A DNA stretch of 64,000 bases, taken from contig NZ_CAWUDI010000025.1 in assembly GCF_963920925.1 (NCBI RefSeq), positions 1-64,000 of the forward strand, in the 5' to 3' direction. The stretch is from Rivularia sp963920925. GTDB taxonomy: Bacteria; Cyanobacteriota; Cyanobacteriia; Cyanobacteriales; Nostocaceae. The position numbers were made by a program, and so were the translations under genes. The notes beneath the pieces were generated by a model. That model was not told where the DNA came from. It was given only the letters and a program-made list of their open reading frames with translations, and made no database searches. Below are positions 24,295 to 33,735 of this stretch, one piece after another (the stretch's first letter is position 1; every line of letters starts with the position of its first letter).

Positions 24295-25920
24295 TTAAAC
24301 TTTAACTTGAGAAAATATTACTTTAGTTGCGGATTCACCTAACGATTTAACTTGCTTGATTAAATGCCAATTGAGTAAACCTAAAATAGCTAATTGACAA
24401 ATAAATACACTAAAAACTTTAATAGCCGTAGTATCTACAAAACCGTAGGGAAAAACAACTGTAAACAACCATAAAGTGCTATCCACATGGTCTGTACTTG
24501 ATATCGAAATGCTTGAAATAGACCCAATTAGTATTGGCAATGCAATTGCTGTAGCTGTAGTTCCTGTTGCCAATGAATTACGCTTAGAATTTTTAGCCAT
24601 CAACATAATTTGAGCAATACTAGCATAAATCATAATTAAGCTAATAAAAAAGATTATGCATATAGTAACTATAAAAGATAAACTTATACCCTTGTATTCA
24701 TATGCTTTTCCTTTCATTAGTATGAGTAAAACAACAAAACTTGCAGCAATCAAAAGATTAATAGCGATAGCTAAAGCACCAGGGCTTTTTTCATCTAGGA
24801 CTAATTCAGAAAGTAAAGAGTTTTTGAGTAAAACTCGATCGCTAGGTTTTTTTTGTAGTCTAAAAGTTGCCCAATCTTGTATCGCTTGACGATGAGGTAA
24901 AATAGCACCTAATAAAGCCAGGAATAGTAGCAGATTCCATATGTATAGATAAATAATTTCAGTGATGAAATCTTGCTGATTCGTCAAGTTTCCATGCATT
25001 AAAAAACCCAAATGTACAAAATTAAAAGTTGCTACTAACAAATAACTTTGTCGTTTTCCAAGAAGCGTAGCGTTCGGATTGCGAAAACAACGTATTAATC
25101 CTTGCCAAACCCAATAAATTGCCAATACATAATTTACTAAATATAAAGCTAAAAAAGAAACAGCATTTTTTCCTAAAGGTAAATTTAAAAAACTTAAGTT
25201 GTAGAACCCCGAACTATTATGCTCGTTCAATAAACCAGAAAATAAATAATTATTCATCTCCATAGGGCTAAACATTCTGACCCATGCATAATAATAATGA
25301 ATATTAAAATGTTCCCAAGATGCAGAAATCGTTAAAAATATTAAAATTGCACCACTAGCAAACCAAGGTTTACTAACTTTAAAATCAGTATCTCTGAATA
25401 TCGCAAATAGTGACGCAAAGCTATAAAATAGAATGCAGCTAGCTACAAGGGTTAAGTAAAAATACAAGATATAGCTGAAGGGGATATTTGCACTGATTCC
25501 AGCGAATAGATGAAAAGGAATCGCTGTAATAATCATCAGATGAATTAAAACTGGAACTCCTAACATCTTTCCAGTAAAAATACTAAGTTCTGATTGCGGA
25601 CTGAGACGAATAAAATTCAGCGTACCATCACGTTCTTCTTTGACTAAATCATTAATAATTAAATAAGTTCCCCCAACCAGCAATGTAAAAATAAAAATCA
25701 TGTTGAATGAGATAAATACCATTCTCCATTCTTCTGGTTGCCAAAAATTCAAATATTTTTCCTTGTTTTGATTACTCTCGAACTGGAGTAGCAATATGAA
25801 TAATTGAGGAGCTAGAGATATAAATAAAGCGATTGCAACATGAGACTTTTTTAAACGACCTTTTAATTCTCGAAAAAGCTGTGGATTCCATTCACCTATT
25901 TGATCTATGAAATTAAGCAT
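24295..25920 (-). CDS. ABC-2 type permease, paralog 2
   Basis: A 541-residue integral membrane protein starting MLNFIDQIGEWNPQLFRELK. Many helices are visible, including FIFTLLVGGTYLIINDLVKE followed by ERDGTLNFIRLSPQSE. This LSPQS cytosolic coupling region is typical of the multi-helix ABC-2 permeases found in cyanobacteria. Its sequence is parallel along its whole length to the 26050 protein (same start motif, same RCFRNPNAT and same end FSQ(A/V)KV), so the pair arose by tandem duplication. It is probably one half of a heterodimeric exporter with the ATPase at 27884. The substrate is unknown. Confidence 0.82.
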   Translation of the reverse strand: MLNFIDQIGEWNPQLFRELKGRLKKSHVAIALFISLAPQLFILLLQFESNQNKEKYLNFWQPEEWRMVFISFNMIFIFTLLVGGTYLIINDLVKEERDGTLNFIRLSPQSELSIFTGKMLGVPVLIHLMIITAIPFHLFAGISANIPFSYILYFYLTLVASCILFYSFASLFAIFRDTDFKVSKPWFASGAILIFLTISASWEHFNIHYYYAWVRMFSPMEMNNYLFSGLLNEHNSSGFYNLSFLNLPLGKNAVSFLALYLVNYVLAIYWVWQGLIRCFRNPNATLLGKRQSYLLVATFNFVHLGFLMHGNLTNQQDFITEIIYLYIWNLLLFLALLGAILPHRQAIQDWATFRLQKKPSDRVLLKNSLLSELVLDEKSPGALAIAINLLIAASFVVLLILMKGKAYEYKGISLSFIVTICIIFFISLIMIYASIAQIMLMAKNSKRNSLATGTTATAIALPILIGSISSISISSTDHVDSTLWLFTVVFPYGFVDTTAIKVFSVFICQLAILGLLNWHLIKQVKSLGESATKVIFSQVKV

Positions 25921-26049
25921 CGTATGACCTTATTTATAAAGAGTTAGGGATGAAGAGTTAGAATTTGGAGTTCAAACCCTCCATATAATTTGTAGGAGTA
26001 AGAAGAAAACGCAATTAAAACTGAAAAAATTAATTGCTAGCTTTAAATC

Positions 26050-27771
26050 TTAAACTTTCGCTTGAGAAAACATTGCTTTACTAGCGGATTCTCCGGCGGA
26101 TTTAACCTGCTTGATTAAATACCAATTCAACAACCCTAAAATAACTGCTTGGCACAGAAAAGCACTCAAAATAATAGGAAATGTAGACTTTTCAGCAGCG
26201 AACCAGAAACAAACTGTAAATAGCCACAAAATATTCGATTGCTGTACGTTTAAAGTACCTAAAATTATTATCGGTACAATTATTAATGCACTTGTTGTTC
26301 CCGCTGCCCATAAAGTGCGTTTAGAATTTTTCAACATCAGCATGATTTGAGCAATGGTAGCGTAAATCATTATCAAACTGACAAACAGCAATAAGCTACC
26401 CAGAAATCTTAAAATGTTATCGCTAGTATACGAAATTGCAACACTTGCTTTTACAAATAATACGATAAAAGCACTTATGACAATTAATAGATTGATTGCC
26501 ATCGCTAAAATAGCTGGGCTTTTCTCACCAAATATTAATTCTGAAAGTAAAGATTTTTTGGGATAATCTGGACTATTTCCATTTTGATTAAATCTAAATC
26601 TTGCCCAATCTTGTATGGTTTGACGATGAGTTAAAATTAGAGCGAACAATGGCGCAAGTAGAAGCAGATTCCATACATATAAAGCACCCATACCTTCATG
26701 AAAATTCTCCCAAGAGCTACGATATTCAGAATTAGTATAATGTTCTGAGATAAAAAATCCGATAAGTACTACTTCAAAACAGGTGAAAATTAAGTAACTT
26801 TGTTGTTTACTAACAATCGTTGCATTAGGATTGCGGAAACAACGTTTTAGTGCTTGCCAAGCCCAATACGTCCATAATGCATAATTTAATAAATGTAACG
26901 CGATTACACCAATCAAACTCTTTCCTACAGCGAAATTAAAGAACTGTAATTCTTGTAAGCCTGGAGTTTGAGAATTAAATAAATCTGGGAAAAGATAATG
27001 AGTTATATTTGTAGGGCTAAATAATGTAGCAAAAGCAGCGTAGTTGTGATATTGACTATTCCCGAATGCTTGTATTGACATCCATAAGAATAGAAAAACT
27101 ACACCACTACCCAACCAAGGTTTAAAACCACTAAGCGCAGAACCACCGAATACACCAAATAAACAAGCAAAGCTATAAAATAAAATAGAGCTAGCTACAA
27201 GTGTTAAGTAGAAGCATAAAATATTGCCAAAAGGAATATTTCCAATGATTCCAGTCAATATATGAAAAGGAATTGCAGCGAGAACTACCAGATAAATCAA
27301 AACTGGAACACCCAACATTTTTCCAGTAAAGATACTTGTTTCAGATTGGGGACTGAGGCGAATAAAATTCAGCGTACCTTTACGTTCTTCTTGTGATAAG
27401 TCATTAATTATCAAATAACTTCCTGCCACCAAAAGCGTAAATATAAAAATTATGCACAGTGATAGAAACATATATTTCCAGTGTTCTTGCCACCACAGTT
27501 GCATATTAATTTGATTTGTAGGACATGATACCCATCTTGCATACTGGTCTTTGACAATATTTGTTGCCTCACAATATTTAAAATCAATACTAATTTCACT
27601 TTCATTTTCAGGATTACTAGGAAATTCTCGTAATTGATATAGAAATATTACTAATTGAGTAGCTAGAGATGTTATAAACGCGATAATAACTGGAAAGGGT
27701 TTCAAACGACCTTTCAATTCCCTTAAAAGTTGCGGATTCCAATCGCCAATTTTATCAATTGAATTTAGCAT
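26050..27771 (-). CDS. ABC-2 type permease, paralog 1
   Basis: A 573-residue permease, MLNSIDKIGDWNPQLLRELK, a paralog of the 24295 gene. It differs mainly by an extra segment of about 35 residues in the first extracytoplasmic loop (roughly 50-85, with two cysteines: DFKYCEATN and WVSCPTN) that may form a disulfide. The coupling region YLIINDLSQEERKGTLNFIR is conserved. It follows the ATPase gene by 112 bp of heptad repeats, on the same strand. Confidence 0.82.
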   Translation of the reverse strand: MLNSIDKIGDWNPQLLRELKGRLKPFPVIIAFITSLATQLVIFLYQLREFPSNPENESEISIDFKYCEATNIVKDQYARWVSCPTNQINMQLWWQEHWKYMFLSLCIIFIFTLLVAGSYLIINDLSQEERKGTLNFIRLSPQSETSIFTGKMLGVPVLIYLVVLAAIPFHILTGIIGNIPFGNILCFYLTLVASSILFYSFACLFGVFGGSALSGFKPWLGSGVVFLFLWMSIQAFGNSQYHNYAAFATLFSPTNITHYLFPDLFNSQTPGLQELQFFNFAVGKSLIGVIALHLLNYALWTYWAWQALKRCFRNPNATIVSKQQSYLIFTCFEVVLIGFFISEHYTNSEYRSSWENFHEGMGALYVWNLLLLAPLFALILTHRQTIQDWARFRFNQNGNSPDYPKKSLLSELIFGEKSPAILAMAINLLIVISAFIVLFVKASVAISYTSDNILRFLGSLLLFVSLIMIYATIAQIMLMLKNSKRTLWAAGTTSALIIVPIIILGTLNVQQSNILWLFTVCFWFAAEKSTFPIILSAFLCQAVILGLLNWYLIKQVKSAGESASKAMFSQAKV

Positions 27772-27883
27772 GATATTAATTAGTTGTTAATGGTTAGTTG
27801 ATAGTAGTGAGGAATTAGGAGTTAGGAGTTAAGAGTTATTATTTAACCTTTGACCTCTAACCTTTAACCTTTGACCTTTAAAC

Positions 27884-28834
27884 TTAAGAAGCTTGTTTGT
27901 GTCCAAGTTTAAGGAAAATGCTTTCTAAGTCTTCTTGGGTACAGTGAAATTCATTTATAGGAATCTCAGCAGTAATAAGAGAACGTAATAAATCAGCAGA
28001 GTCTTTTTCTTCCCCAGTAAAGTTGATTTTGACGCTATTTTGATTTGCTAATATTTCCCACTCTTCTACTAACGGATTATTTTTCAGTTCACTTAATAGC
28101 GCTTCTTGTTTTCCTAAAGTTGAAATCACTATTTGTTGGGTAGCGCAACTTTTGTAAAGTTCTTGCAGCGAAGTGCTTTCAACTAAAAAGCCGAGTTCCA
28201 TAATTCCTACTGAGGTACATAATTCGGCTAAATCGCTCAAAACGTGGGACGAAATCAAGATTGTCATTCCTGCTTCCTGCAATACTTTGATGATTTCCCG
28301 AAACTGCATCCTGGCAATGGGATCGAGTCCTGAAACTGGTTCGTCGAGCAGCAGTATAATCGGTTCGTGAATAATCGTTCGAGCTAAACACAACCGCTGT
28401 TTCATCCCCCTTGATAGGGTAGAAATTAAACTATTACGCTTATTTCCTAGTTGGATTAACTCTAAAACTTCGTGTAATCGTTTGGTACGTTTGGGTTCTT
28501 TGAGAAGATATAACCGAGCGAAATAATCTAGATAATCCCAAACAGTTAACTCTTTATATAAAGGATAGTCATCGGGTAAATAGCCCAAACGACGCTTCAG
28601 GGTTGGATTTGTTTTATCCCGACGCAGGCGATCGCCATTTAAATAAATTTCTCCTGCGGTTGGCTCTTCAGCTGCTGCTAACATCCTAATCAGCGATGTT
28701 TTTCCAGCACCGTTTGGTCCAATAAGTCCGTAAACCTCACCTTCACCGATTTCTAAATCAATATTGTTAACGGCTATATGTTTGTCAAATTGTTTGTATA
28801 GCCCATTGGTACGAATTGCTAATTCTTTTACCAT
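27884..28834 (-). CDS. ABC exporter ATP-binding protein
   Basis: A 316-residue ATPase of the ABC-2 exporter group. Walker A GPNGAGKTS is at 39-47, with Q-loop LGYLPDDYPLYKELTVWD, signature LSRGMKQRLCLART, Walker B ILLLDEPVSGLDP and ISSHVLSDLAELC. The signature has R for the usual second G (LSRGM), common in this group. A C-terminal domain of about 80 residues follows (ELYKSCATQQIVIST). It is first in a three-gene operon with the two permeases. Confidence 0.88.
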   Translation of the reverse strand: MVKELAIRTNGLYKQFDKHIAVNNIDLEIGEGEVYGLIGPNGAGKTSLIRMLAAAEEPTAGEIYLNGDRLRRDKTNPTLKRRLGYLPDDYPLYKELTVWDYLDYFARLYLLKEPKRTKRLHEVLELIQLGNKRNSLISTLSRGMKQRLCLARTIIHEPIILLLDEPVSGLDPIARMQFREIIKVLQEAGMTILISSHVLSDLAELCTSVGIMELGFLVESTSLQELYKSCATQQIVISTLGKQEALLSELKNNPLVEEWEILANQNSVKINFTGEEKDSADLLRSLITAEIPINEFHCTQEDLESIFLKLGHKQAS

Positions 28835-29307
28835 TCTTTTTAGGTAAGTTTGATGTTTATCTACTAACTTAACTTTTACCTACAGCTTTGACATGAGTGA
28901 TTTCGAGGATTATTCGAGGATTAATAATTATTTTTACTATAACTTCAAGTTTTCAGTGTATTTACTTCCTAAAACTGAAACATATTAATCTTTTCACGCT
29001 ATATTTCTACGTGATTAAACCAGCAATATATTGTAGTTCATTTGTTTTAATAGGTTTGTAGTAGCGCTTCAGCGCCTCATGATTCGGAGGCGCTGAAGCG
29101 CTACTACGAACATTAATTGAATTTCATGTGATGACCAAAAATTGTTAAGTTAAGTAAAAATATTTTGATTTTAAAACATATAATTTATTTATTTTTCTCC
29201 TACTTCCTACTCCCCGTTCAAAAAAGGGACAACAACCCTCTACAAATGAGTACAGTTGCCCGGTATGATATTAAGTCTGCCCAATTTAACAAATATGTAA
29301 AAATACT
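28835..29307. other. Gap between divergent ABC exporter and leuB genes
   Basis: No gene. It contains the strong hairpin at 29058-29107. The rest is AT-rich and must hold the promoters of both divergent units. I see no leucine-responsive leader peptide ahead of leuB. Confidence 0.5.
29058..29107. repeat. Perfect 21-bp inverted repeat
   Basis: GTAGTAGCGCTTCAGCGCCTC (left arm, 29058-29078) and its exact reverse complement (29087-29107) flank an eight-base loop. Such a perfect long stem in an AT-rich gap looks like a recently copied palindromic element rather than a terminator. Confidence 0.85.
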
Positions 29308-30393
29308 ATGACCCAGAACTACCGCATTACCCTACTTCCCGGCGATGGAATTGGCCCCGAAATCATGGCAGTAGCGGTAAATGTACTCAAAGTCGTAGGA
29401 AAAAAGTTTGATATACAGTTTGAATTTCAAGAAGCTTTAATTGGCGGTGCGGCAATCGATGCAAAAGGCGAACCTTTACCGGAAGCAACATTAAACACTT
29501 GTCGCGATAGCGATGCAGTTTTACTTGCTGCGATCGGTGGTTACAAATGGGATGAATTACCATCAGATAAACGTCCCGAAGCCGGTTTATTAGGATTGCG
29601 AGCTGGTTTAGAATTATTTGCAAATTTACGTCCGGCAAAAATCATACCCCAGTTAATTGACGCTTCAACTCTCAAAAAAGAAGTTGTAGAAGGCGTTGAT
29701 ATTATGGTAGTGCGCGAACTGACTGGTGGAATTTATTTTGGTAAACCCAAAGGAGTTTTTGAAACGGAAACTGGCGAAAAGCGGGGAATAAATACAATGG
29801 CGTATACTGAAGCGGAAATTGAACGCATTGGTAAAGTCGCTTTTGACGCAGCCCGCAAACGAGGAGGTAAACTCTGTTCTGTAGATAAAGCTAACGTTTT
29901 GGAAGTATCTCAATTGTGGCGCACCACGATCGCTAAACTAGCTCAAGAATACCAAGATGTGGAATTAAGCCACCTTTATGTAGATAATGCTGCCATGCAG
30001 CTACTACGCGCCCCTAAACAGTTTGATACTATCGTTACTGGCAACTTATTCGGCGATATTCTTTCCGACGCGGCAGCCATGCTTACCGGCAGTATAGGTA
30101 TGTTACCATCTGCTAGTCTAGGAGCAAATGCCCCCGGAGTATTTGAACCAGTCCACGGTTCAGCCCCCGATATTGCAGGAGAAGATAAAGCCAATCCTCT
30201 AGCACAAATTTTGAGTGCAGCAATGATGCTACGCTACGGTTTAAACCAAGCGGATGCAGCAGACTACATAGAAAACGCGGTATTTCAAGTATTACAGATA
30301 GGTTTCCGTACAGGAGATATTATGTCCGAAGGAATGAATCAAGTCGGTTGCCAAGCTATGGGTGAAGCACTGATTCAAGCTTTAGAAAAGTAA
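29308..30393 (+). CDS. leuB: 3-isopropylmalate dehydrogenase
   Basis: It oxidises and decarboxylates 3-isopropylmalate with NAD in leucine synthesis. Across 361 residues: LLPGDGIGPEIMAVAVNVLK, AIGGYKWD, GLLGLRAGLELFANLRPAK, VVRELTGGIYFG, KANVLEVSQLWR, VDNAAMQLLRAP, TGNLFGDILSDAAAMLTGS and LFEP-type VFEPVHGSAPDIAG are all intact. GSAPDIAGEDKANP fits NAD rather than NADP use. It is monocistronic. The stop codon lies inside the first unit of a 12-bp tandem repeat. Confidence 0.96.
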   Translation: MTQNYRITLLPGDGIGPEIMAVAVNVLKVVGKKFDIQFEFQEALIGGAAIDAKGEPLPEATLNTCRDSDAVLLAAIGGYKWDELPSDKRPEAGLLGLRAGLELFANLRPAKIIPQLIDASTLKKEVVEGVDIMVVRELTGGIYFGKPKGVFETETGEKRGINTMAYTEAEIERIGKVAFDAARKRGGKLCSVDKANVLEVSQLWRTTIAKLAQEYQDVELSHLYVDNAAMQLLRAPKQFDTIVTGNLFGDILSDAAAMLTGSIGMLPSASLGANAPGVFEPVHGSAPDIAGEDKANPLAQILSAAMMLRYGLNQADAADYIENAVFQVLQIGFRTGDIMSEGMNQVGCQAMGEALIQALEK

Positions 30394-30445
30394 TTACAAA
30401 AGTAATTACAAAAGTAATTAGAAAAATAATCACAAAAATAATTAG
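30386..30445. repeat. 12-bp tandem repeat overlapping the leuB stop
   Basis: Five units of AAAAGTAATTAC, the last two drifting to AAAAATAAT(C/T)A. The first unit contains the leuB TAA, so an extra or missing unit would not alter the protein. Confidence 0.75.
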
Positions 30446-30540
30446 ATTTCTAATTTCCGTCGGAATAAATTTAGACTCCCATTACCGGAAACTTTTGGAT
30501 AAACTTAATTGCAAACCTAGTCATAAAACATAAGTAATTC

Positions 30541-30801
30541 GTGTACGCATTACGACAAGGGCAAGAAAATTTTACAAATCCCGTAACGCAATCTCCGTTG
30601 ATTGACTCTTCTATCATCAGAGCTGCGGGTCAAATTTACTATACATACTGCGAAGTGCATCCAGAAATCGCTGGACAACCTTCAGGAGTAGCAATTAATC
30701 GCGGCAATCATCGAGGAAAAGTAATTTTTACACAGCAACCAGTTCTTTTACCCCAAGAGTGTTTCGTTCCCTTAAATCAAATCGAATCTCATATGTATTA
30801 G
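30541..30801 (+). CDS. Small conserved-looking protein of unknown function
   Basis: An 86-residue protein from a GTG start: MYALRQGQENFTNPVTQSPL, RAAGQIYYTYCEVHPEIAGQ and PVLLPQECFVPLNQIESHMY. It has no membrane segment, signal peptide or known motif. Codon use and composition look protein-like, and I have a vague memory of similar cyanobacterial proteins, not verified. It stands alone on the strand of leuB, about 150 bp after it. Confidence 0.6.
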   Translation: MYALRQGQENFTNPVTQSPLIDSSIIRAAGQIYYTYCEVHPEIAGQPSGVAINRGNHRGKVIFTQQPVLLPQECFVPLNQIESHMY

Positions 30802-30802
30802 G

Positions 30803-30837
30803 AGTTAGTTGTTAGTTGTTAGTTGTTAGTTGTTAGG
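30803..30837. repeat. Heptad tandem repeat (AGTTGTT)n
   Basis: About five TTAGTTG units, then TTTAAGG-type repeats to about 30870, in the gap before the prepilin peptidase gene. The unit recurs at 40316-40368. Confidence 0.8.
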
Positions 30838-31019
30838 AGTAATTAAGGTCAAAGGTTAAGGGTTAAAGGTCAAAAGCTTAAATTCTCCTTGTCCCCTTGT
30901 CTCCCCATCCCCCCATCCCCTTATCCCCCGTTCCCTATTTGAAATCACGTACTTAAGGGTTATTACTAATTACTTATTAGAAATTAGCAATTACTTTGGA
31001 CGAATGATTTTGGAATAAC

Positions 31020-31859
31020 TTGATGGATGAGTGGATTGTCGTACCGGCAAGTTTAATTGTTTTCTTATTAGGTGCATCTATTGGCAGCTTTATCAATGTT
31101 GTAGTTTATCGACTACCTGCTGGTTTGTCGATTCTTTATCCTCCTTCCCGATGTCCCCGTTGCTTAAACCGGCTAAAAGCTTACGATAACGTTCCGGTAT
31201 TGGGTTGGTTGTGGTTGCGGGGGCGTTGTCGCTACTGTAAAACTAAAATCTCTCCTCGTTACCCGATTGTAGAAGCTACTACGGGGTTAATATTTGTACT
31301 GGTTTTTGTAATATTTCAATTTTCGCCATTAACTATAGGTTATTGGCTATTTTGTAGTTGGTTATTAGCGCTATCGATAATCGATCTCGACACGATGACA
31401 CTACCCGGAGAACTTACAAAATCGGGTTTAGTGTTAGGTATTTTATTTCAAATGATATTAGGATTATTAGGATTTACATCAAATTCGGGTTGGTTGGGAT
31501 TACTCAATCAAACGATGCTAGCAATTGCAGCAGCAGTTTTGGGACTATGGTTGTTTGATGGAATTGCCCGTATCGGTACGATTGTTTTTCGTAAAGAAGC
31601 AATGGGAGCAGGAGATGCCAAATTAGCAGCCATGATGGGAGCTTGGCTGGGTTGGAAATATTTACTTTTAGCCAGCTTTATTGCTTGTATTGCCGGAGTT
31701 GCAGTAGAAAGTGCCGTTATTCTCACAGCACAGAAAAACTTAAAAAGAAATAAACCCTTTCCTTTCGGTCCCTACTTAGCCTTGGGTTCGGCGATCGCCC
31801 TTTTTTGCGGTGAAGCGATTTTATCTACTTATTTACAATTATTTTTTCAAGGAAACTGA
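31020..31859 (+). CDS. pilD: Prepilin peptidase (A24 aspartic protease)
   Basis: An inner-membrane enzyme that cleaves and N-methylates type IV prepilins, 279 residues. The N-terminal methyltransferase domain has the zinc pairs C45/C48 (SRCPRC) and C70/C73 (CRYC). The catalytic aspartates are in LSIIDLDTMTLP and in MGAGDAKLAAMMGAWLGW (the GxGD motif). About eight membrane segments are present. It serves type IV pili, used for gliding motility and DNA uptake. It is monocistronic, with no pilin genes nearby. Confidence 0.94.
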   Translation: MMDEWIVVPASLIVFLLGASIGSFINVVVYRLPAGLSILYPPSRCPRCLNRLKAYDNVPVLGWLWLRGRCRYCKTKISPRYPIVEATTGLIFVLVFVIFQFSPLTIGYWLFCSWLLALSIIDLDTMTLPGELTKSGLVLGILFQMILGLLGFTSNSGWLGLLNQTMLAIAAAVLGLWLFDGIARIGTIVFRKEAMGAGDAKLAAMMGAWLGWKYLLLASFIACIAGVAVESAVILTAQKNLKRNKPFPFGPYLALGSAIALFCGEAILSTYLQLFFQGN

Positions 31860-32473
31860 CGAGGATGGGAAGATGGGGAGATGGAGAGATGGGGAGATGG
31901 GGAGGTGAGGGGATGGGGAGATGGGGGGATAAGAATTTTAACCTTTAACCTTTACCCTTTAACCTTTAACCTTAATAGCTGGTAACTGTTCCCTGATACC
32001 TAATAACTGTAAAATTAATTACCATTAAATCTTTTAAGGATTTGGTATTATCTTTCTGTGGCTAAAAAAATATTTAATTGTGAATTTTAAGCGCTGTTGT
32101 AACTATTGTCTTCGGATTTGCGATATTCGAGCGGGCAAACCGAGAAACTTTGTTTTTAGATAATCTGTCTTGGAATATTTATTACAAGCATGAACTGTTG
32201 CATCGTCCGTTGTGAACTGCATTACGGTCGAGGAAGTTATACAAACATATATTATAAGACTTGAATTGTTTTACATATTTTCGTTAAGCTGAAAAGCACG
32301 GATGATTAACTTCTTGTCTCTATTGCTTAGAAAAACATTGAGGAATAATATAAGTGTCTGACGTGAAAAGTTATATATTTTTAATATTATTAACATTCAC
32401 ACAGAAGACAGAATATAACATTCCCCGTATTCTTGACTAAATTTGACATATAATTCACCTGCATAAGATACAC
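31860..32473. other. Long accD upstream gap with GATGGGGA repeats
   Basis: 31861-31930 is a run of GATGGGGA-type eight-base units. This is followed by TTTAACC heptads to about 31975, then roughly 490 bp of unique AT-rich DNA with no gene. A TATAAT lies at 32450-32455, about 18 bp before the accD ATG, a possible -10 box without a convincing -35. Confidence 0.5.
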
Positions 32474-33460
32474 ATGGCAAACAACGACGAAACACGCGGT
32501 TTTAAATCTTTATTTGATTGGTTTGCGAACCGACGTAAAACGGAATCTATTAGTGTTGAACGTCAAGAACGTGAAATTGCTGATGGATTGTGGCACAAAT
32601 GCACTAAGTGTACTGTGCTGACTTATACGAAAGACTTGAAAGCAAATCAAATGGTTTGTAGCGAATGCGGACATCACAATCGAGTTAATAGCGATGAACG
32701 CATTCGTCAAATTATAGATACTAATACCTGGGTGGAAATGGATGAACATCTGCTTCCTACAGATCCCTTGCAGTTTCACGATCGCAAACCCTACAGTGAT
32801 CGGTTGCGAGATATGCAACAAAAAACTGGTTTAACAGATGCTGTAAAAACGGGTTTGGGAGAAATAAATGGTTTACCCATCGCTTTAGGCGTAATGGACT
32901 TCCGGTTCATCGGTGCTAGCATGGGTTCTGTTGTAGGGGAAAAGCTGACACGTTTGATCGAACAAGCTACCCAGCGACGCTACCCTGTAGTTATTATCTG
33001 TACTTCTGGTGGAGCGAGAATGCAAGAAGGATTGCTCTCCTTGATGCAGATGGCGAAGATTTCAGCAGCATTAGAACTTCACCATCAACAAAAACTTCTT
33101 TACATTCCTGTTTTGACTAATCCTACAACTGGTGGAGTAACTGCAAGTTTTGCCATGTTGGGCGATATAATTTTGGCAGAGCCAAAAGCTACTATTGGTT
33201 TCGCAGGTAGACGAGTAATTGAACAAACCTTGCGAGAAAAATTACCTGAAGACTTTCAAAGCGCGGAAGATTTACTCAAGCACGGCTTTGTAGATGACAT
33301 CGTTCCCCGTACTCAATTAAAGAAAACTTTGACACAATTAATTGCTTTGCATCAACCACCCTCAATGACAGCGAATAACAATTTGCTGGTGTGGGAAACA
33401 ACGAGAAACTTTAACCACAAAGTTGTCAAAGAACAATCAGCAGTCAACAGCGATCAGTGA
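32474..33460 (+). CDS. accD: Acetyl-CoA carboxylase carboxyltransferase beta subunit
   Basis: It transfers the carboxyl group from carboxybiotin to acetyl-CoA in fatty-acid synthesis, 328 residues. The zinc ribbon is C43/C46...C62/C65 (WHKCTKCTVLTYTKD; VCSECGHH). The crotonase-like core has VMDFRFIGASMGSVVGEKL, TSGGARMQEGLLSLMQMAK, TNPTTGGVTASFAMLGDI and EPKATIGFAGRRVIEQTL. The C-terminal end (KEQSAVNSDQ) runs into the AGTGAAC/AGTTACC heptads at 33440-33495 and is partly repeat-coded. accA is not adjacent, as usual in cyanobacteria. Confidence 0.96.
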   Translation: MANNDETRGFKSLFDWFANRRKTESISVERQEREIADGLWHKCTKCTVLTYTKDLKANQMVCSECGHHNRVNSDERIRQIIDTNTWVEMDEHLLPTDPLQFHDRKPYSDRLRDMQQKTGLTDAVKTGLGEINGLPIALGVMDFRFIGASMGSVVGEKLTRLIEQATQRRYPVVIICTSGGARMQEGLLSLMQMAKISAALELHHQQKLLYIPVLTNPTTGGVTASFAMLGDIILAEPKATIGFAGRRVIEQTLREKLPEDFQSAEDLLKHGFVDDIVPRTQLKKTLTQLIALHQPPSMTANNNLLVWETTRNFNHKVVKEQSAVNSDQ

Positions 33461-33515
33461 ACAGTTACCAGTTACCAGTTACCAGTGAACAGTTACCTGT
33501 TTTAATAAATTAGAT

Positions 33516-33544
33516 GTAGAGACGCGATACCCTTGCGTCTCTAC
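33516..33544 (+). terminator. GTAGAGACGC hairpin after accD
   Basis: GTAGAGACGC and GCGTCTCTAC form a 10-bp perfect stem with a 9-base loop, 55 bp past the accD stop. The related hairpin at 50739-50762 shares the GAGACGCGATA core, so this is also a dispersed repeat. There is no strong T-run. Confidence 0.45.
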
Positions 33545-33638
33545 AAAGTTTTAAGGATAAACAAACTAATAATCAATGAAATAAAACATTAACTAGCGGC
33601 GAATATTCCTAAATCTATAGTCATTCCAATTAATTTCC

Positions 33639-33658
33639 GTAGTGCGTTAACGCACTAC
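33639..33658. repeat. Perfect 20-bp palindrome
   Basis: GTAGTGCGTTAACGCACTAC reads the same on both strands with no loop. It sits between the convergent accD and MFS genes and is related in style to the 29058 element (both arms start GTAGT). Confidence 0.75.
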
Positions 33659-33735
33659 CCACCACTTGTTTGCTATTTAAAATCACTATACACAAGATTT
33701 ATCTTTAAAATTTAAGAGTATTAACTGCTCACTGC

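Noticed and set aside
28179..28391. Small open frame on the same strand as, and inside, the ABC ATPase gene.
   Set aside because: It lies wholly within a gene with clear Walker and signature motifs, in a different frame, and has no features of its own.
551..31930. Possible CRISPR arrays among the many regular repeats.
   Set aside because: Repeat units are 7-12 bases without unique spacers of constant size, and no cas gene is present.
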